Source: Elusimicrobiota bacterium
GTDB lineage: Bacteria; Elusimicrobiota; UBA8919
Length of the DNA: 64,000 bases
NCBI GenBank assembly: GCA_028718185.1
Contig: JAQUMH010000006.1
Coordinates: forward strand, 1-64,000
Direction: 5' to 3'
Part shown: piece after piece, positions 18,099 through 27,004 of the stretch
How the letters are laid out: every line of letters begins with the position of its first letter
Numbering within the stretch: the stretch's first letter is position 1
Made by a program: the position numbers and the translations under genes
The notes under the pieces: model-generated
Database searches by the model: none
The model's input: only the letters and a program-made list of their open reading frames with translations
Told to the model about the DNA's origin: nothing

Positions 18099-19463
18099 AT
18101 GAAAGTATTATTGATTCAACCACCACTCAACCCCAATATTATCGGCGCAGGAACCGGGTTTCTTACAGAACCACTTGCTTTGGAAATACTGGCTGCTTCA
18201 ATACCCCATCATGATGTTCATATTCTCGATATGAGAATTGATAATAATTTAACTAAAACATTAGATTCTTTCCGACCGGATATTGTCGGTATTACAAGCT
18301 TAACACCAGACGTCTATATTGCCAAAGAAATACTTTTCAAAATTAAAAAATACAATCAACAAATATTAACAGTAATAGGCGGTCATCATGCTACTATGAT
18401 ACCGGAAGATTTTAAAGAAAGCTATATTGATGTAGTTGTAATAGGAGAGGGGGAGGTAACTTTCAAAGAACTCGTAGATGCATTTGAAAAAAAAGATATT
18501 TTTTCAAATATAAAAGGAATTGCTTTTAAAAATGGAGAGAAAGATTTATTTTTTACGACTCCTCGGGAGTTGATATCTAATATGGACGATATGCCTGTTC
18601 CAAACAGAAGTTTAACAGCTAATCATCGTAATGAATATTTTCGTGGTTCCTGGCGACCTGTTGCTTCAATAATGACTTCTAAAGGCTGTCCTTTCAGATG
18701 TAATTTCTGTGCTTTATGGAAAATAAATAATGGGAAATATTTTGTACGTAGTCCCGAATCAGTTGTTGATGAGTTGGAAAACATCAAAGAACATTTTATA
18801 GATTTTGCAGAAGATAATGCTCTTCACGATATACCAAGAGCAGAAAAAATATACGAATTAATAAAAAAACGAGGAATTAAAAAAACGTATAAATTATATG
18901 CTCGGTCAGATACTATTGTCAGACATCCTGAAATTGTGGAAAAATGGAAAGAAATCGGAATGGAACTGGTCCTTATCGGATTGGAATCATTCAAAGACGA
19001 CGAACTCAAAGAGTTAAATAAACATAATACTATTAGTAACAATGAAAAAGCAGTTAGTATTTTACAAGAAAATGGGGTAGAAATAGCGGCCTATTTTATA
19101 ATCAATCCAAATTATATAAAAGAAGATTTTGACAGATTAGCGGAATATGTACAAAAACTTAACCTGAAACAACCGATTTTTACTGTTTTAACACCGCTAC
19201 CCGGTACCGATTTCTACAAAGAAAAATATAATGAGTTAACAACTCACAACTATCAAATGTATGATTTTGTCCATTCTGTTTTACCGACAAAATTACCCAC
19301 TAAGGATTTCTACAAATGTTTAATAGAATTATACCGTAAAACATATGCTTCAGCAATAACAACCATGGGCGCAAATAAAATTATGGCTCAGTTAACAAAC
19401 ATCGGGGACGGTTCTGGTTATTTGGGATATAAGAGTTCAAGTATAATAAAGGAGTATAGTTAA
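18099..19463 (+). CDS. B12-binding-domain radical SAM protein
   Basis: 454 aa. The N-terminal Rossmann-like cobalamin domain (1-140) has IGGHHATMIPEDF and VVIGEGEVTF. The radical SAM motif is C197-PFR-C-NF-C (Cys197, 201, 204) in SKGCPFRCNFC. A short C-terminal helical domain follows. Such enzymes methylate unactivated carbons or rearrange skeletons; the substrate is unknown. The last 21 codons and the stop lie inside the left end of a transposase element (from 19401), so the original C-terminus may have been replaced. The stop overlaps the transposase start (TAATG). Confidence 0.85.
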   Translation: MKVLLIQPPLNPNIIGAGTGFLTEPLALEILAASIPHHDVHILDMRIDNNLTKTLDSFRPDIVGITSLTPDVYIAKEILFKIKKYNQQILTVIGGHHATMIPEDFKESYIDVVVIGEGEVTFKELVDAFEKKDIFSNIKGIAFKNGEKDLFFTTPRELISNMDDMPVPNRSLTANHRNEYFRGSWRPVASIMTSKGCPFRCNFCALWKINNGKYFVRSPESVVDELENIKEHFIDFAEDNALHDIPRAEKIYELIKKRGIKKTYKLYARSDTIVRHPEIVEKWKEIGMELVLIGLESFKDDELKELNKHNTISNNEKAVSILQENGVEIAAYFIINPNYIKEDFDRLAEYVQKLNLKQPIFTVLTPLPGTDFYKEKYNELTTHNYQMYDFVHSVLPTKLPTKDFYKCLIELYRKTYASAITTMGANKIMAQLTNIGDGSGYLGYKSSSIIKEYS

Positions 19464-20167
19464 TGCCGAGGCGAGCACGATTTACAATTGAAGATGGAAC
19501 ATATCATGTAATGATACGAGGAAACAATCGTAATCCGATATTTCAAAATAGCGAAGATTTTAGTTATTTTATGGAGTTAATTAAAGATAATAAAGAGAAA
19601 TACAATTTGAAGGTGTATCATTATGTGTTGATGAATAATCATATCCATATAATAATAAAATCAGTCATAGGAAAGAATTTGAGTGAAGCAATGAAGCGGA
19701 TGATGGTAAGTTATATGAGATATTATCGTAAGTTGTATAAAGGTATAGGACATTTTTTCCAGGATAGATTCAAGAGTTTTTTGATACAAGATGGAAAATA
19801 TCTGCTTGAATGTGGTAGGTATGTAGAACTGAATCCCGTAAGTGCCGGTATTGTGAAATATCCTAATGAATACAAATGGAGCAGTTATAAAGTATATGCA
19901 GAGGGGGAGAAATCAAATTTAATAGATATTAATCCTGAATATATGGGATTAAGTGAGGACATAGATAATAGAAAAAAGAGATACAAAGAATATATAAACG
20001 ATGGTTTGTTTGAGCAACGGACAGAAGAACGATTTTTCAAAGAAGGGGCATATGGTTCTGTAGAATTTAAAGAGATATTGAAAAAAAGAGGACTAAAACC
20101 AATTTGGTCACATGGTGGGTGTTCTCCTAAAGTGGGAAAGAGTTAAATAACCAGAACCGTCCCCGAT
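19401..20167 (+). mobile_element. Y1 transposase element bounded by perfect 23-bp inverted repeats
   Basis: Positions 19401-19423 (core GGGGACGGTTCTGG) and 20145-20167 (core CCAGAACCGTCCCC) are perfect reverse complements over 23 bases. They enclose the RAYT-type transposase. The GGGGACGGTTCT core is often seen beside such genes in other bacteria. The left end lies in the 3' end of a radical SAM gene. The right end is 20 bases before the next one, whose RBS AAAGGAG follows directly. No target duplication is evident. Confidence 0.85.
19463..20146 (+). CDS. REP-associated tyrosine transposase (RAYT, Y1 HUH family)
   Basis: 227 aa. It begins PRRARF and has YHVMIRGNNRNPIF, the HUH motif NNHIHIIIK (near residue 65), MVSYMRYYRKLYKGIGHFFQDRFKS and YVELNPVSAGIVK, all typical of RAYTs. 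The family nicks single-stranded DNA at palindromes through a tyrosine. The start codon overlaps the stop of the upstream gene by one base, suggesting translational coupling to the operon. The last codon pair runs into the right inverted repeat. Confidence 0.92.
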   Translation: MPRRARFTIEDGTYHVMIRGNNRNPIFQNSEDFSYFMELIKDNKEKYNLKVYHYVLMNNHIHIIIKSVIGKNLSEAMKRMMVSYMRYYRKLYKGIGHFFQDRFKSFLIQDGKYLLECGRYVELNPVSAGIVKYPNEYKWSSYKVYAEGEKSNLIDINPEYMGLSEDIDNRKKRYKEYINDGLFEQRTEERFFKEGAYGSVEFKEILKKRGLKPIWSHGGCSPKVGKS

Positions 20168-20187
20168 TTTTAAAGGAGATTTGGAAA

Positions 20188-21849
20188 ATGGCAACAAATA
20201 GTTTATTAATAAATTTTGCAGGTTATCCTAATGAACCATTTAACTTTATGCCGGATAATGGGTTAGCCAATTTAGCCGGTGCTTTAATGAGGGAAAACCA
20301 TAAAACAAAAATTTGGGATTGTTCTACTGTAGATGTAGTTGAGAAATTATTTCCCTATGAATACTCTGATGAGTATCGTAATCTATCAAAAAAGATTATG
20401 CAATCTATATCTGCCGGTGATAAGCCTGTCACAAAAGATTTAGATATGTTCTACGATTTAAGTGGAAAAATTGAATCAAGGCAAACCAAAAGTATAAAAG
20501 ATATAGGTAACGAAATTAGCAAATTTGTCAAGAACGGCAACTTTGATTTTATTGGTTTTAAGTTATGGTCTGGAGCAGGTTTTGAAGGTTCAATGATTAT
20601 TGCGGAAGAACTAAAAAAGAACAATCCAAAACTTCCAATTTTTGCAGGAGGTCCTCATGTGGACTGGTTTAATGAAAGGGTGTTTGATGTGACAAATGTC
20701 TTTGATGTCCTCGTATATGGAGAAGGAGAAGAAACTCTTCCTTTACTTGCGAATTATGTTGAGGGAAAAGTGTTATTAAAAGATATACCCAACTTAATAT
20801 ATAAAGAAAACGGTAAAACAATAACTACACCAATGAAGAGAGTTGATGATTTAAATAAATTGGCATTGCCGGTATACGATGACGATGTATATCTTGCTAT
20901 GAAAGATAACCAGAAAATAAAGATTTTTTTAATTGATGAAAGTCGGGGATGTCCTAATAGCTGTAATTTTTGTATTCATCCATTAAAAAGCGGCGGACGT
21001 TGGCGGACAGTAGATGCAAAAAAGGTTGTAGATAGAATAGAATCATTAATTCATAAATATGGTGTACACGGATTTAGATTTGCCGGTTCAAACCCACCTC
21101 CGAATCACAGAAGAAATATAGCCAGTGAATTACTAAAAAGAGGGATTAATATAGTTTATTCTTCGTATGCTCATATTGGGAACTCAACTGAACAAGAATA
21201 TAAAGAATTAAAAAAATCAGGTTGTTGTGCTCTTGCTTTTGGAGTAGAATCTGGTTCTCAAGAAATATTAAGTAAGAGTTTAAATAAAAAAACAAAAGTA
21301 GAACAAATAGATGATACTATTGAAAAATGCAGGAAAGCAGGTATCTATGCTATAGCCAGCATAATTATGCCGGCACCTGGAGAAACAGAAGCAACTAAAA
21401 ATGAAACATTAAGTCGTCTGCTAAAAATAAGACCTGATTCAACAGTGGTATTTTTTCCTATAATTACATTAGGAACAGAATGGGAGAAAAATATGGATAA
21501 ATTCGGTTTTAAAATAAATAAACCAAAAGAATTTTTTGAAAAGGCTATGACTTATAAAACCAATACTCTTTGCCCGCCACCTTTATGGCCGAAAGTTGAT
21601 GATTTTTTACTTGATAGAAAATCATTTGAAAAATTAGCAGAAGAAACAGCCAATTTTGTGAAACTTCTATCACAAAACAACATGACAACGCAACTTTTTG
21701 ACCAGGTATTTCTTGTCGCAGAGTTTTCTGGAATGAGTCCAAAAGAGTTTGGAGATAAAAGCCACAATTATTTACATACTGGCGACCGCAACGCATTATA
21801 TAAAATGGTTTCAGAAATAAATGAGAATGTTAAAATTTATAAAAATTAA
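20188..21849 (+). CDS. B12-binding-domain radical SAM protein
   Basis: 553 aa. The cobalamin-binding domain (about 1-210) ends in FAGGPHVDW and VLVYGEGEETLPLLANY. The cluster motif is DESRGCPNSCNFCIHP (Cys255, 259, 262), followed by GFRFAGSNPPP and FGVESGSQEI, typical of this class. The extra N-terminal insert (about 55-110) makes it longer than its neighbours. RBS AAAGGAG. Substrate unknown; the sigma-54 operon places it with the ketoacyl synthase. Confidence 0.85.
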   Translation: MATNSLLINFAGYPNEPFNFMPDNGLANLAGALMRENHKTKIWDCSTVDVVEKLFPYEYSDEYRNLSKKIMQSISAGDKPVTKDLDMFYDLSGKIESRQTKSIKDIGNEISKFVKNGNFDFIGFKLWSGAGFEGSMIIAEELKKNNPKLPIFAGGPHVDWFNERVFDVTNVFDVLVYGEGEETLPLLANYVEGKVLLKDIPNLIYKENGKTITTPMKRVDDLNKLALPVYDDDVYLAMKDNQKIKIFLIDESRGCPNSCNFCIHPLKSGGRWRTVDAKKVVDRIESLIHKYGVHGFRFAGSNPPPNHRRNIASELLKRGINIVYSSYAHIGNSTEQEYKELKKSGCCALAFGVESGSQEILSKSLNKKTKVEQIDDTIEKCRKAGIYAIASIIMPAPGETEATKNETLSRLLKIRPDSTVVFFPIITLGTEWEKNMDKFGFKINKPKEFFEKAMTYKTNTLCPPPLWPKVDDFLLDRKSFEKLAEETANFVKLLSQNNMTTQLFDQVFLVAEFSGMSPKEFGDKSHNYLHTGDRNALYKMVSEINENVKIYKN

Positions 21850-21888
21850 ATAAGTAATATAAAATTTTTATAATTGGAGGATATTATT

Positions 21889-23268
21889 ATGAAAATAACT
21901 TTGATAGCACCACGTCAAATTGTAGAAGATGGAAATAGTGAAAAGTGGGGTACTGAATTTTCTTCTTTTCTATTTGGGAAAAAGAAATATTACTCTGCGC
22001 CTTTAGCTTTAGCAACTATAGCAGCATTGACTCCACCTAATATAGAAGTAAATATAATTGATGAAAATATTGAACAGATAGATTTTGATATAGATACTAA
22101 TTTGGTAGGAATTACAGCATCTACATTTTTAGCTCCACGAGCATATGAAATAGCAGATGAATTTCGAAAAAGAAACATAAAAGTTATTTTGGGAGGGATC
22201 CATCCTTCAATGTTACCAGATGAAGCAATTCAACATGCCGATACTGTTGTAATAGGGGAAGCAGAAGAGGTTTGGAGCAATCTTATTGATGATTGCAAAA
22301 AAAACAAGCTAAAACAATTTTATCAATCTACTCAGAAACCGGATTTGTCAAAACAGCCTATACCAAGGTGGGATTTGTTGAAGAACAATTCATATAACCT
22401 TCATACTATACAAACAACTCGTGGATGTCCTTTTGATTGCGAATTTTGTTCTGTCAAAGTATTTTGGGGTCCACAATATCGTTATAAATCTATAGAAAAA
22501 GTTTTAAAGGAAGTTGAAACAGCTATGATGTTGGAAAAAAAACGGATATTTTTTGTAGATGATAATTTTATTGGTAATAAAAAAAGAACTAAAGAGCTGC
22601 TTAATGTTTTGATTCCATTAAAAATATCTTATTATATTCAGGCATCAGTGGATTTAGCTAATGATGAAGAATTATTGGAATTACTTGCAAAAAGCGGATG
22701 TAATAGTGTATTAATTGGTTTTGAGTCTATATCTGGAAAGGTTATTGAACAAATGAATAAAAGTTATTCAAATAAAGTAGAAGGGTATGCACAGAGCATT
22801 AAAAAAATACAATCATTTGGTATAGGAATTCAAGGTTCTTTTATTTTCGGATACGATTCCGATGACGTATCCGTATTTGAAAAAACAGTAAATTTTGTTC
22901 AGAATGCCGAATTAGAAATTGCATCTCTCCACGTACTTACACCTTTCCCGGGTACAAAATTATCCGAACGATTAAATAGTGAAGGCCGTATTTTACATAA
23001 AGATTGGAATAAATATGATGGAGAAAATGTGTGTTTTCGTCCAAAACTAATGGCTCCCGAGGTATTACAAAATGGAGTAGTATGGGCACAACAGAAAGTC
23101 TATACATTCGAAAACATTTTTACAAGATTGAAAGCTATATGGGGTTTATGGAATGAAAAATCAGTAAGATTAGACGACAGAATCTCACCCATGATAAGGA
23201 ACCTTAGTTCTAATCATAGAGCATATACTTATTCATTGGCTAAACAACCGCAACATATTGAAAAATAA
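21889..23268 (+). CDS. B12-binding-domain radical SAM protein
   Basis: 459 aa from ATG 21889; GGAGG (21876-21880) decides this start over the upstream TTG. The N-terminal domain has LGGIHPSMLPDEAIQHAD and VVIGEAEEVW. The motif TTRGCPFDCEFCSVKVFWG holds Cys180, 184 and 187. The VFWG continuation and the long C-terminal region resemble the hopanoid-methylase/DUF4070-like branch, but this assignment is tentative. It ends 5 bases before the sensor kinase start, so the two are surely co-expressed. Confidence 0.85.
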   Translation: MKITLIAPRQIVEDGNSEKWGTEFSSFLFGKKKYYSAPLALATIAALTPPNIEVNIIDENIEQIDFDIDTNLVGITASTFLAPRAYEIADEFRKRNIKVILGGIHPSMLPDEAIQHADTVVIGEAEEVWSNLIDDCKKNKLKQFYQSTQKPDLSKQPIPRWDLLKNNSYNLHTIQTTRGCPFDCEFCSVKVFWGPQYRYKSIEKVLKEVETAMMLEKKRIFFVDDNFIGNKKRTKELLNVLIPLKISYYIQASVDLANDEELLELLAKSGCNSVLIGFESISGKVIEQMNKSYSNKVEGYAQSIKKIQSFGIGIQGSFIFGYDSDDVSVFEKTVNFVQNAELEIASLHVLTPFPGTKLSERLNSEGRILHKDWNKYDGENVCFRPKLMAPEVLQNGVVWAQQKVYTFENIFTRLKAIWGLWNEKSVRLDDRISPMIRNLSSNHRAYTYSLAKQPQHIEK

Positions 23269-23273
23269 GGATA

Positions 23274-25481
23274 ATGAAAAATAATTTTAGTAAAGTATTA
23301 CTGTTTTTATTATTAATACCGTTTGTGTTAGGAATTATTATTGTGATAAAGCATAATCCTCACGCTATAAGTTCTCTTATTGCCGCATTATTCAGTCTAT
23401 TTTTAACTTTCTTTGTTTATTCAAAAGATAAAAAAAATCCAATAAATATCATTTTCGCCTGTTTTTGTTTTAGCATGGGTATTTTTGAACTTGCTTTATT
23501 TGGACTCTATATTGTTCATAATATTTCTATTCTTAATTATTGGATTAAGTTTTTTAGAATAGGTTATGTTATGGTTGCACCATGTTTCCTTCATTTTGTG
23601 TTAAGGCTTGTTAAAAATGAAAATAAAACTAAAGAAAATGTACTTCGTTTTGTTTATGGAGTAGCAATAGTATTTTATGTAATTAATTGGTTTGGATTTT
23701 TTGAAAAAGGATTTATTAAAAAAGTAGAATTTAAGTATTCTCCGGAAGTAACACAAGTTTACTTTGTTTTCTTAGGATATATTATAATAGTCACAGCATA
23801 TTCATTATATGAAGTTTTCAAAGGATATAAAAAATCTAATTCAATCACAACTCGCAATCAACTGAAATATGTTTTATTAGCAGGTATAGTTGCTATAATT
23901 TTAGGTTATACTAACGCTTTGTTATATTTTGGTATGAAAATATATCCTCTTGGTTGGTTGGGTCCTATTGCTTTTACTAGTATCATTGCATATGCTATTT
24001 TAAAACATCAATTAATGGATATAAACGTTGTAATTCGTAAAGGTGTTGTTTATGGAACTTTAACCCTTTCTATTATAGGGATATATGCTTTAACGGTTGG
24101 CATTTTTACAAGTATTTTTGATATGAATAATATAACTCAAAATAAGCCATGGTTGATAATAATTAATGGTCTTACTGGTATGATTGTCGCAGTAATGTTC
24201 CTCCCTATAAAAAACAAAATTCAGTCTATTGTTGATAAACTTTTCTTTAAAGACAAATATGATTATTATGAAACTTTAAAAACTCTTAGTGGTGATTTAA
24301 CTACCATTTTTGAATTAAATAAATTGTTGGATTTACTTATAACTAAAGTAACGGAAACTATGCATATAGATAAAGGGTATATTATGTTATTCGATACTGA
24401 TAAAGATAGGTTTTTAGTAAAATTCTCAAAAGGTATAGATTCTAAAACACTAAAACAAATTAAACTTAATAAGACCGATACTCTTGTTGTTTGGTTAGAA
24501 AAAAATAAAACTATATTGATACTTGATGAATCTATAAATAATTTTGAAGAATTAAAAGCTCAAAATATATATTTGAGTATACCATTAATGAGCAAGAATA
24601 AATTAATAGGTATTTTTAATCTTGGTACTAAGTTATCCGAGGATACATATACAACCGAAGATTTAAAATTACTGACCACTATATCAAATCAGGCGGCAAT
24701 TGCAATTGAGAATGCACAGCTTTCTACAGAAATGAGAGTTTTAGAAAAAAGTCTTCTTCATACAGATAAACTTGCTGCACTCGGTGTTTTAGCATCAAGT
24801 ATAACACACGAAGTAAAAAACCCTTTAGTTTTAGTAAAAACATTTTGTCAATTGGTGCCCCGAAGGTACAATGAAATGGATTTTATTAATAGATTTAGTG
24901 ATGCTGTGCCTAAGGCGATAGAAAGAATGGAACATACTCTTGGGCAGTTGCTTGATTTTGGCAAATTGCCGGAATTAGGTTTTGGAGAGATTAATGTTAA
25001 CAATATTTTAGATAACTTACTGGATTTATTACATTATGAGATGTTTAAGCAGAATGTTAATATAATTAGACAGTATGATGACAAATTACCATTAATTATG
25101 GCTGCCGAAGAACAAATAAAGCAGGTTTTTATGAATCTTATACTCAATGCTATTCAGGCTATGCCAAATGGAGGAACGATAACGATAACGACAGAAGCGG
25201 AAAGTGGGAAGTGGGAAGTGGGAAGTGGAAATCTGGAAGCAAAAGAAGGTTCAACTACACCCTATGTTAACATTTCTGTTAAGGATAATGGATGCGGTAT
25301 ATCTGACGAATTTATGAGTAAAATATTCAAGCCATTCTATACTACTAAGGTAAGAGGAAGCGGATTAGGTCTTTCAATCTCCAGCAGAATAATTAAAGAG
25401 CACAAGGGTACAATTGAATTGAGTAGCAAATTAAACGAAGGGACCATCTTTACAGTAAAACTTCCTGTCAAGCAAATCTAA
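23274..25481 (+). CDS. Membrane sensor histidine kinase (7TM-GAF-HisKA-HATPase)
   Basis: 735 aa. Residues 1-310 hold about eight to nine hydrophobic helices in the HisKA_7TM manner. A GAF domain (about 340-485) includes ISNQAAIAIENAQL. The H-box is SSITHEVKNP with His512. The ATP domain has NAIQAMPNGG, DNGCGI and GSGLGLSI. Overall shape resembles PrsK-type kinases, whose partner regulators are sigma-54 activators; pairing with the regulator at 14059 is inferred. The loop after GGTITIT contains a GTGGGAA tandem repeat in frame. Last gene of the operon starting at 15621. Confidence 0.9.
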   Translation: MKNNFSKVLLFLLLIPFVLGIIIVIKHNPHAISSLIAALFSLFLTFFVYSKDKKNPINIIFACFCFSMGIFELALFGLYIVHNISILNYWIKFFRIGYVMVAPCFLHFVLRLVKNENKTKENVLRFVYGVAIVFYVINWFGFFEKGFIKKVEFKYSPEVTQVYFVFLGYIIIVTAYSLYEVFKGYKKSNSITTRNQLKYVLLAGIVAIILGYTNALLYFGMKIYPLGWLGPIAFTSIIAYAILKHQLMDINVVIRKGVVYGTLTLSIIGIYALTVGIFTSIFDMNNITQNKPWLIIINGLTGMIVAVMFLPIKNKIQSIVDKLFFKDKYDYYETLKTLSGDLTTIFELNKLLDLLITKVTETMHIDKGYIMLFDTDKDRFLVKFSKGIDSKTLKQIKLNKTDTLVVWLEKNKTILILDESINNFEELKAQNIYLSIPLMSKNKLIGIFNLGTKLSEDTYTTEDLKLLTTISNQAAIAIENAQLSTEMRVLEKSLLHTDKLAALGVLASSITHEVKNPLVLVKTFCQLVPRRYNEMDFINRFSDAVPKAIERMEHTLGQLLDFGKLPELGFGEINVNNILDNLLDLLHYEMFKQNVNIIRQYDDKLPLIMAAEEQIKQVFMNLILNAIQAMPNGGTITITTEAESGKWEVGSGNLEAKEGSTTPYVNISVKDNGCGISDEFMSKIFKPFYTTKVRGSGLGLSISSRIIKEHKGTIELSSKLNEGTIFTVKLPVKQI

Positions 25482-25568
25482 AAATAATACTTATCCCAGT
25501 TTATTTTACAGCTATTATATAAAATATTGGTTTAATATCTCAAATATAAACGATTTATTTTTTATAAA

Positions 25569-25608
25569 GCACAATATGTTGTGCAACAACTGTGCACTTT
25601 TTGTGCAC
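25569..25608 (+). promoter_or_regulatory. Enhancer-like palindrome and half-sites
   Basis: GCACAATATGTTGTGC (25569-25584) is a perfect 6-4-6 dyad. Two more TGTGCAC half-sites follow at 25591-25597 and 25602-25608. The sites lie about 50-90 bases upstream of the sigma-54 core, the same placement as at 15463. They probably bind the NtrC-type regulator. Confidence 0.7.
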
Positions 25609-25653
25609 TTTTTCTAAAAATATCAAAATAAATGCGTTTATTTTAGTTATTTT

Positions 25654-25670
25654 TTGGCATATTTTTTGCA
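25654..25670 (+). promoter_or_regulatory. Sigma-54 promoter of the signalling island
   Basis: TTGGCATATTTTTTGCA has -24 GG and -12 GC elements with correct spacing; only C to T at the seventh base departs from the best consensus. The predicted start site near 25682 leaves a leader of about 40 bases with AAAAGGAG before ATG 25723. It shows that translation cannot start at the TTG inside the promoter. Confidence 0.87.
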
Positions 25671-25722
25671 GTATAGATTAGTAGAAGGACAAAAATATGG
25701 AAATCTTGATAAAAGGAGATTT

Positions 25723-26271
25723 ATGAAAGAGAAAATATTGTTGGTTGATGATGATAATGGGGTTTTGGAGTCTGTTACGGAGTCGTTAAGTAGTAATTAT
25801 TTTATTACTACTGCACGTAGTGGAGAGGAAGCTATTGAAATTATTAAGAAAGAAAACCAAAATCTGGTTATCTTAGATGTGAAATTAGCCGGTATTGATG
25901 GCATTGAAACATTGGGAATTATTAAAAAAATTGATAGTACTATACCGGTTATAATGTTATCTGCAGTAGACACAATAAATACCATTACCAGGGCTATTAA
26001 ATTAGGCGCCTGTAATTATTTTGATAAACCTTTTGATATTGATGAGTTACAAAATGCTGTTAGCGAAGCTCTGGATAAAGGGCGTAGTAATTTACAATCT
26101 AAAAACCAAACATTGCCGGTAGATATTGAAGTATTTATTAAGAATAGCGTGAATGATATTTTAACTGAAGAAATGCAGCTGGAGAATGCATTAAAAAAGT
26201 TTAAGGATAAATATACAAATTTTGTTTTTAGTAAATTTATGGATAAATTTGAAAAAAAACATCACAATTGA
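25723..26271 (+). CDS. Response regulator, receiver plus C-terminal helical tail
   Basis: 182 aa from ATG 25723. The receiver (1-120) has LLVDDDNG, the phospho-Asp in LVILDVKLAGIDG and KPFDIDEL. The remaining 60 residues are charged helices with no recognisable DNA-binding or enzyme domain. The receiver resembles that of the NtrC-type protein at 14059. First gene behind the second sigma-54 promoter, so its level should follow that regulator's activity. Confidence 0.88.
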   Translation: MKEKILLVDDDNGVLESVTESLSSNYFITTARSGEEAIEIIKKENQNLVILDVKLAGIDGIETLGIIKKIDSTIPVIMLSAVDTINTITRAIKLGACNYFDKPFDIDELQNAVSEALDKGRSNLQSKNQTLPVDIEVFIKNSVNDILTEEMQLENALKKFKDKYTNFVFSKFMDKFEKKHHN

Positions 26272-26272
26272 A

Positions 26273-26371
26273 CACATTACATGCTTGCCTGCTGACCTGC
26301 CTCTGACTGCCGGTCAGGCATGTGTTTCTATACTTGCCTGTTGTCAAGCAGGTAGGCAAGCATGTAATGTG
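26273..26371. repeat. Large cruciform-forming inverted repeat
   Basis: An 18-base arm at 26273-26290 (CACATTACATGCTTGCCT) is a perfect complement of 26354-26371. Inside are smaller hairpins, including CTGACTGCCGGTCAG (26303-26317) and a CTTGCCTG/CAGGTAGGCAAG pairing. It lies directly after a stop codon and has no T run. It may be a mobile palindrome or an attenuator between the regulator and the MerR-like gene. Confidence 0.85.
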
Positions 26372-26398
26372 TGAGATATTTAACAATATGAGGTTAAA

Positions 26399-27004
26399 AT
26401 GGCAAACGTAAAAATTTCCGAAGTTGCACAAGCGGCAAAAGTTTTACCAAGTACAATCAGGCATTATACAGATTTAGGACTTTTGCAAATTTCCGAGAGA
26501 ACAGGTGGCGGACAGCGACTTTATAATGAAGAACAAACACTTTCAAAACTTGCTAAAATAAAACATCTTTTTTTTCGTGGACATTCACTTTCTCAAATAA
26601 AAGATATTTTAACAAATGGTATTAAAAAACGGATGCTTGTAATAGATGATGATCCCGATGTCCCGGAGTTAATCAAAACAATTTTAGCAGAAGACCAGTG
26701 GGAAATAAAACATGCTATGGACGGGTTTGAGGCTGGGAGATTTTTAGTAGATTATTTCCCTGATTTAGTTACTCTTGATTTGGTTATGCCGGGGATGGAT
26801 GGTTTTAAAGTATGTCAGAATATACGAAAAGATCCAATTACTAAAAATATAAAGATTATTTCAATTACAGCATATTCTGCCCCTGAGCATAAAAATAAAA
26901 TTTTAAATATGGGTGCTGACGGTTATCTTCAAAAACCATTTACTTCTGAGCAACTAAAGCTGAAAATAAAAGAAATTATGGATAAAGTTGAGGTGGCAAA
27001 ATGA
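26399..27004 (+). CDS. MerR-type HTH fused to a C-terminal receiver
   Basis: 201 aa. Residues 1-72 form a MerR-like winged helix (KISEVAQAAKVLPSTIRHYTD is split by the helix turn; GGGQRLYN marks the wing). Residues 76-197 are a receiver with VIDDDPDV, phospho-Asp127 in VTLDLVMPGMDG and KPFTSEQL. The order is the reverse of classical response regulators. The stop overlaps the next kinase by ATGA, so that kinase is the likely partner. Target sites unknown. Confidence 0.88.
   Translation: MANVKISEVAQAAKVLPSTIRHYTDLGLLQISERTGGGQRLYNEEQTLSKLAKIKHLFFRGHSLSQIKDILTNGIKKRMLVIDDDPDVPELIKTILAEDQWEIKHAMDGFEAGRFLVDYFPDLVTLDLVMPGMDGFKVCQNIRKDPITKNIKIISITAYSAPEHKNKILNMGADGYLQKPFTSEQLKLKIKEIMDKVEVAK

Noticed and set aside
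25654-25722. N-terminal extension of the response regulator from TTG 25654
   Set aside because: This stretch contains the sigma-54 promoter; ATG 25723 with AAAAGGAG gives a normal receiver start.
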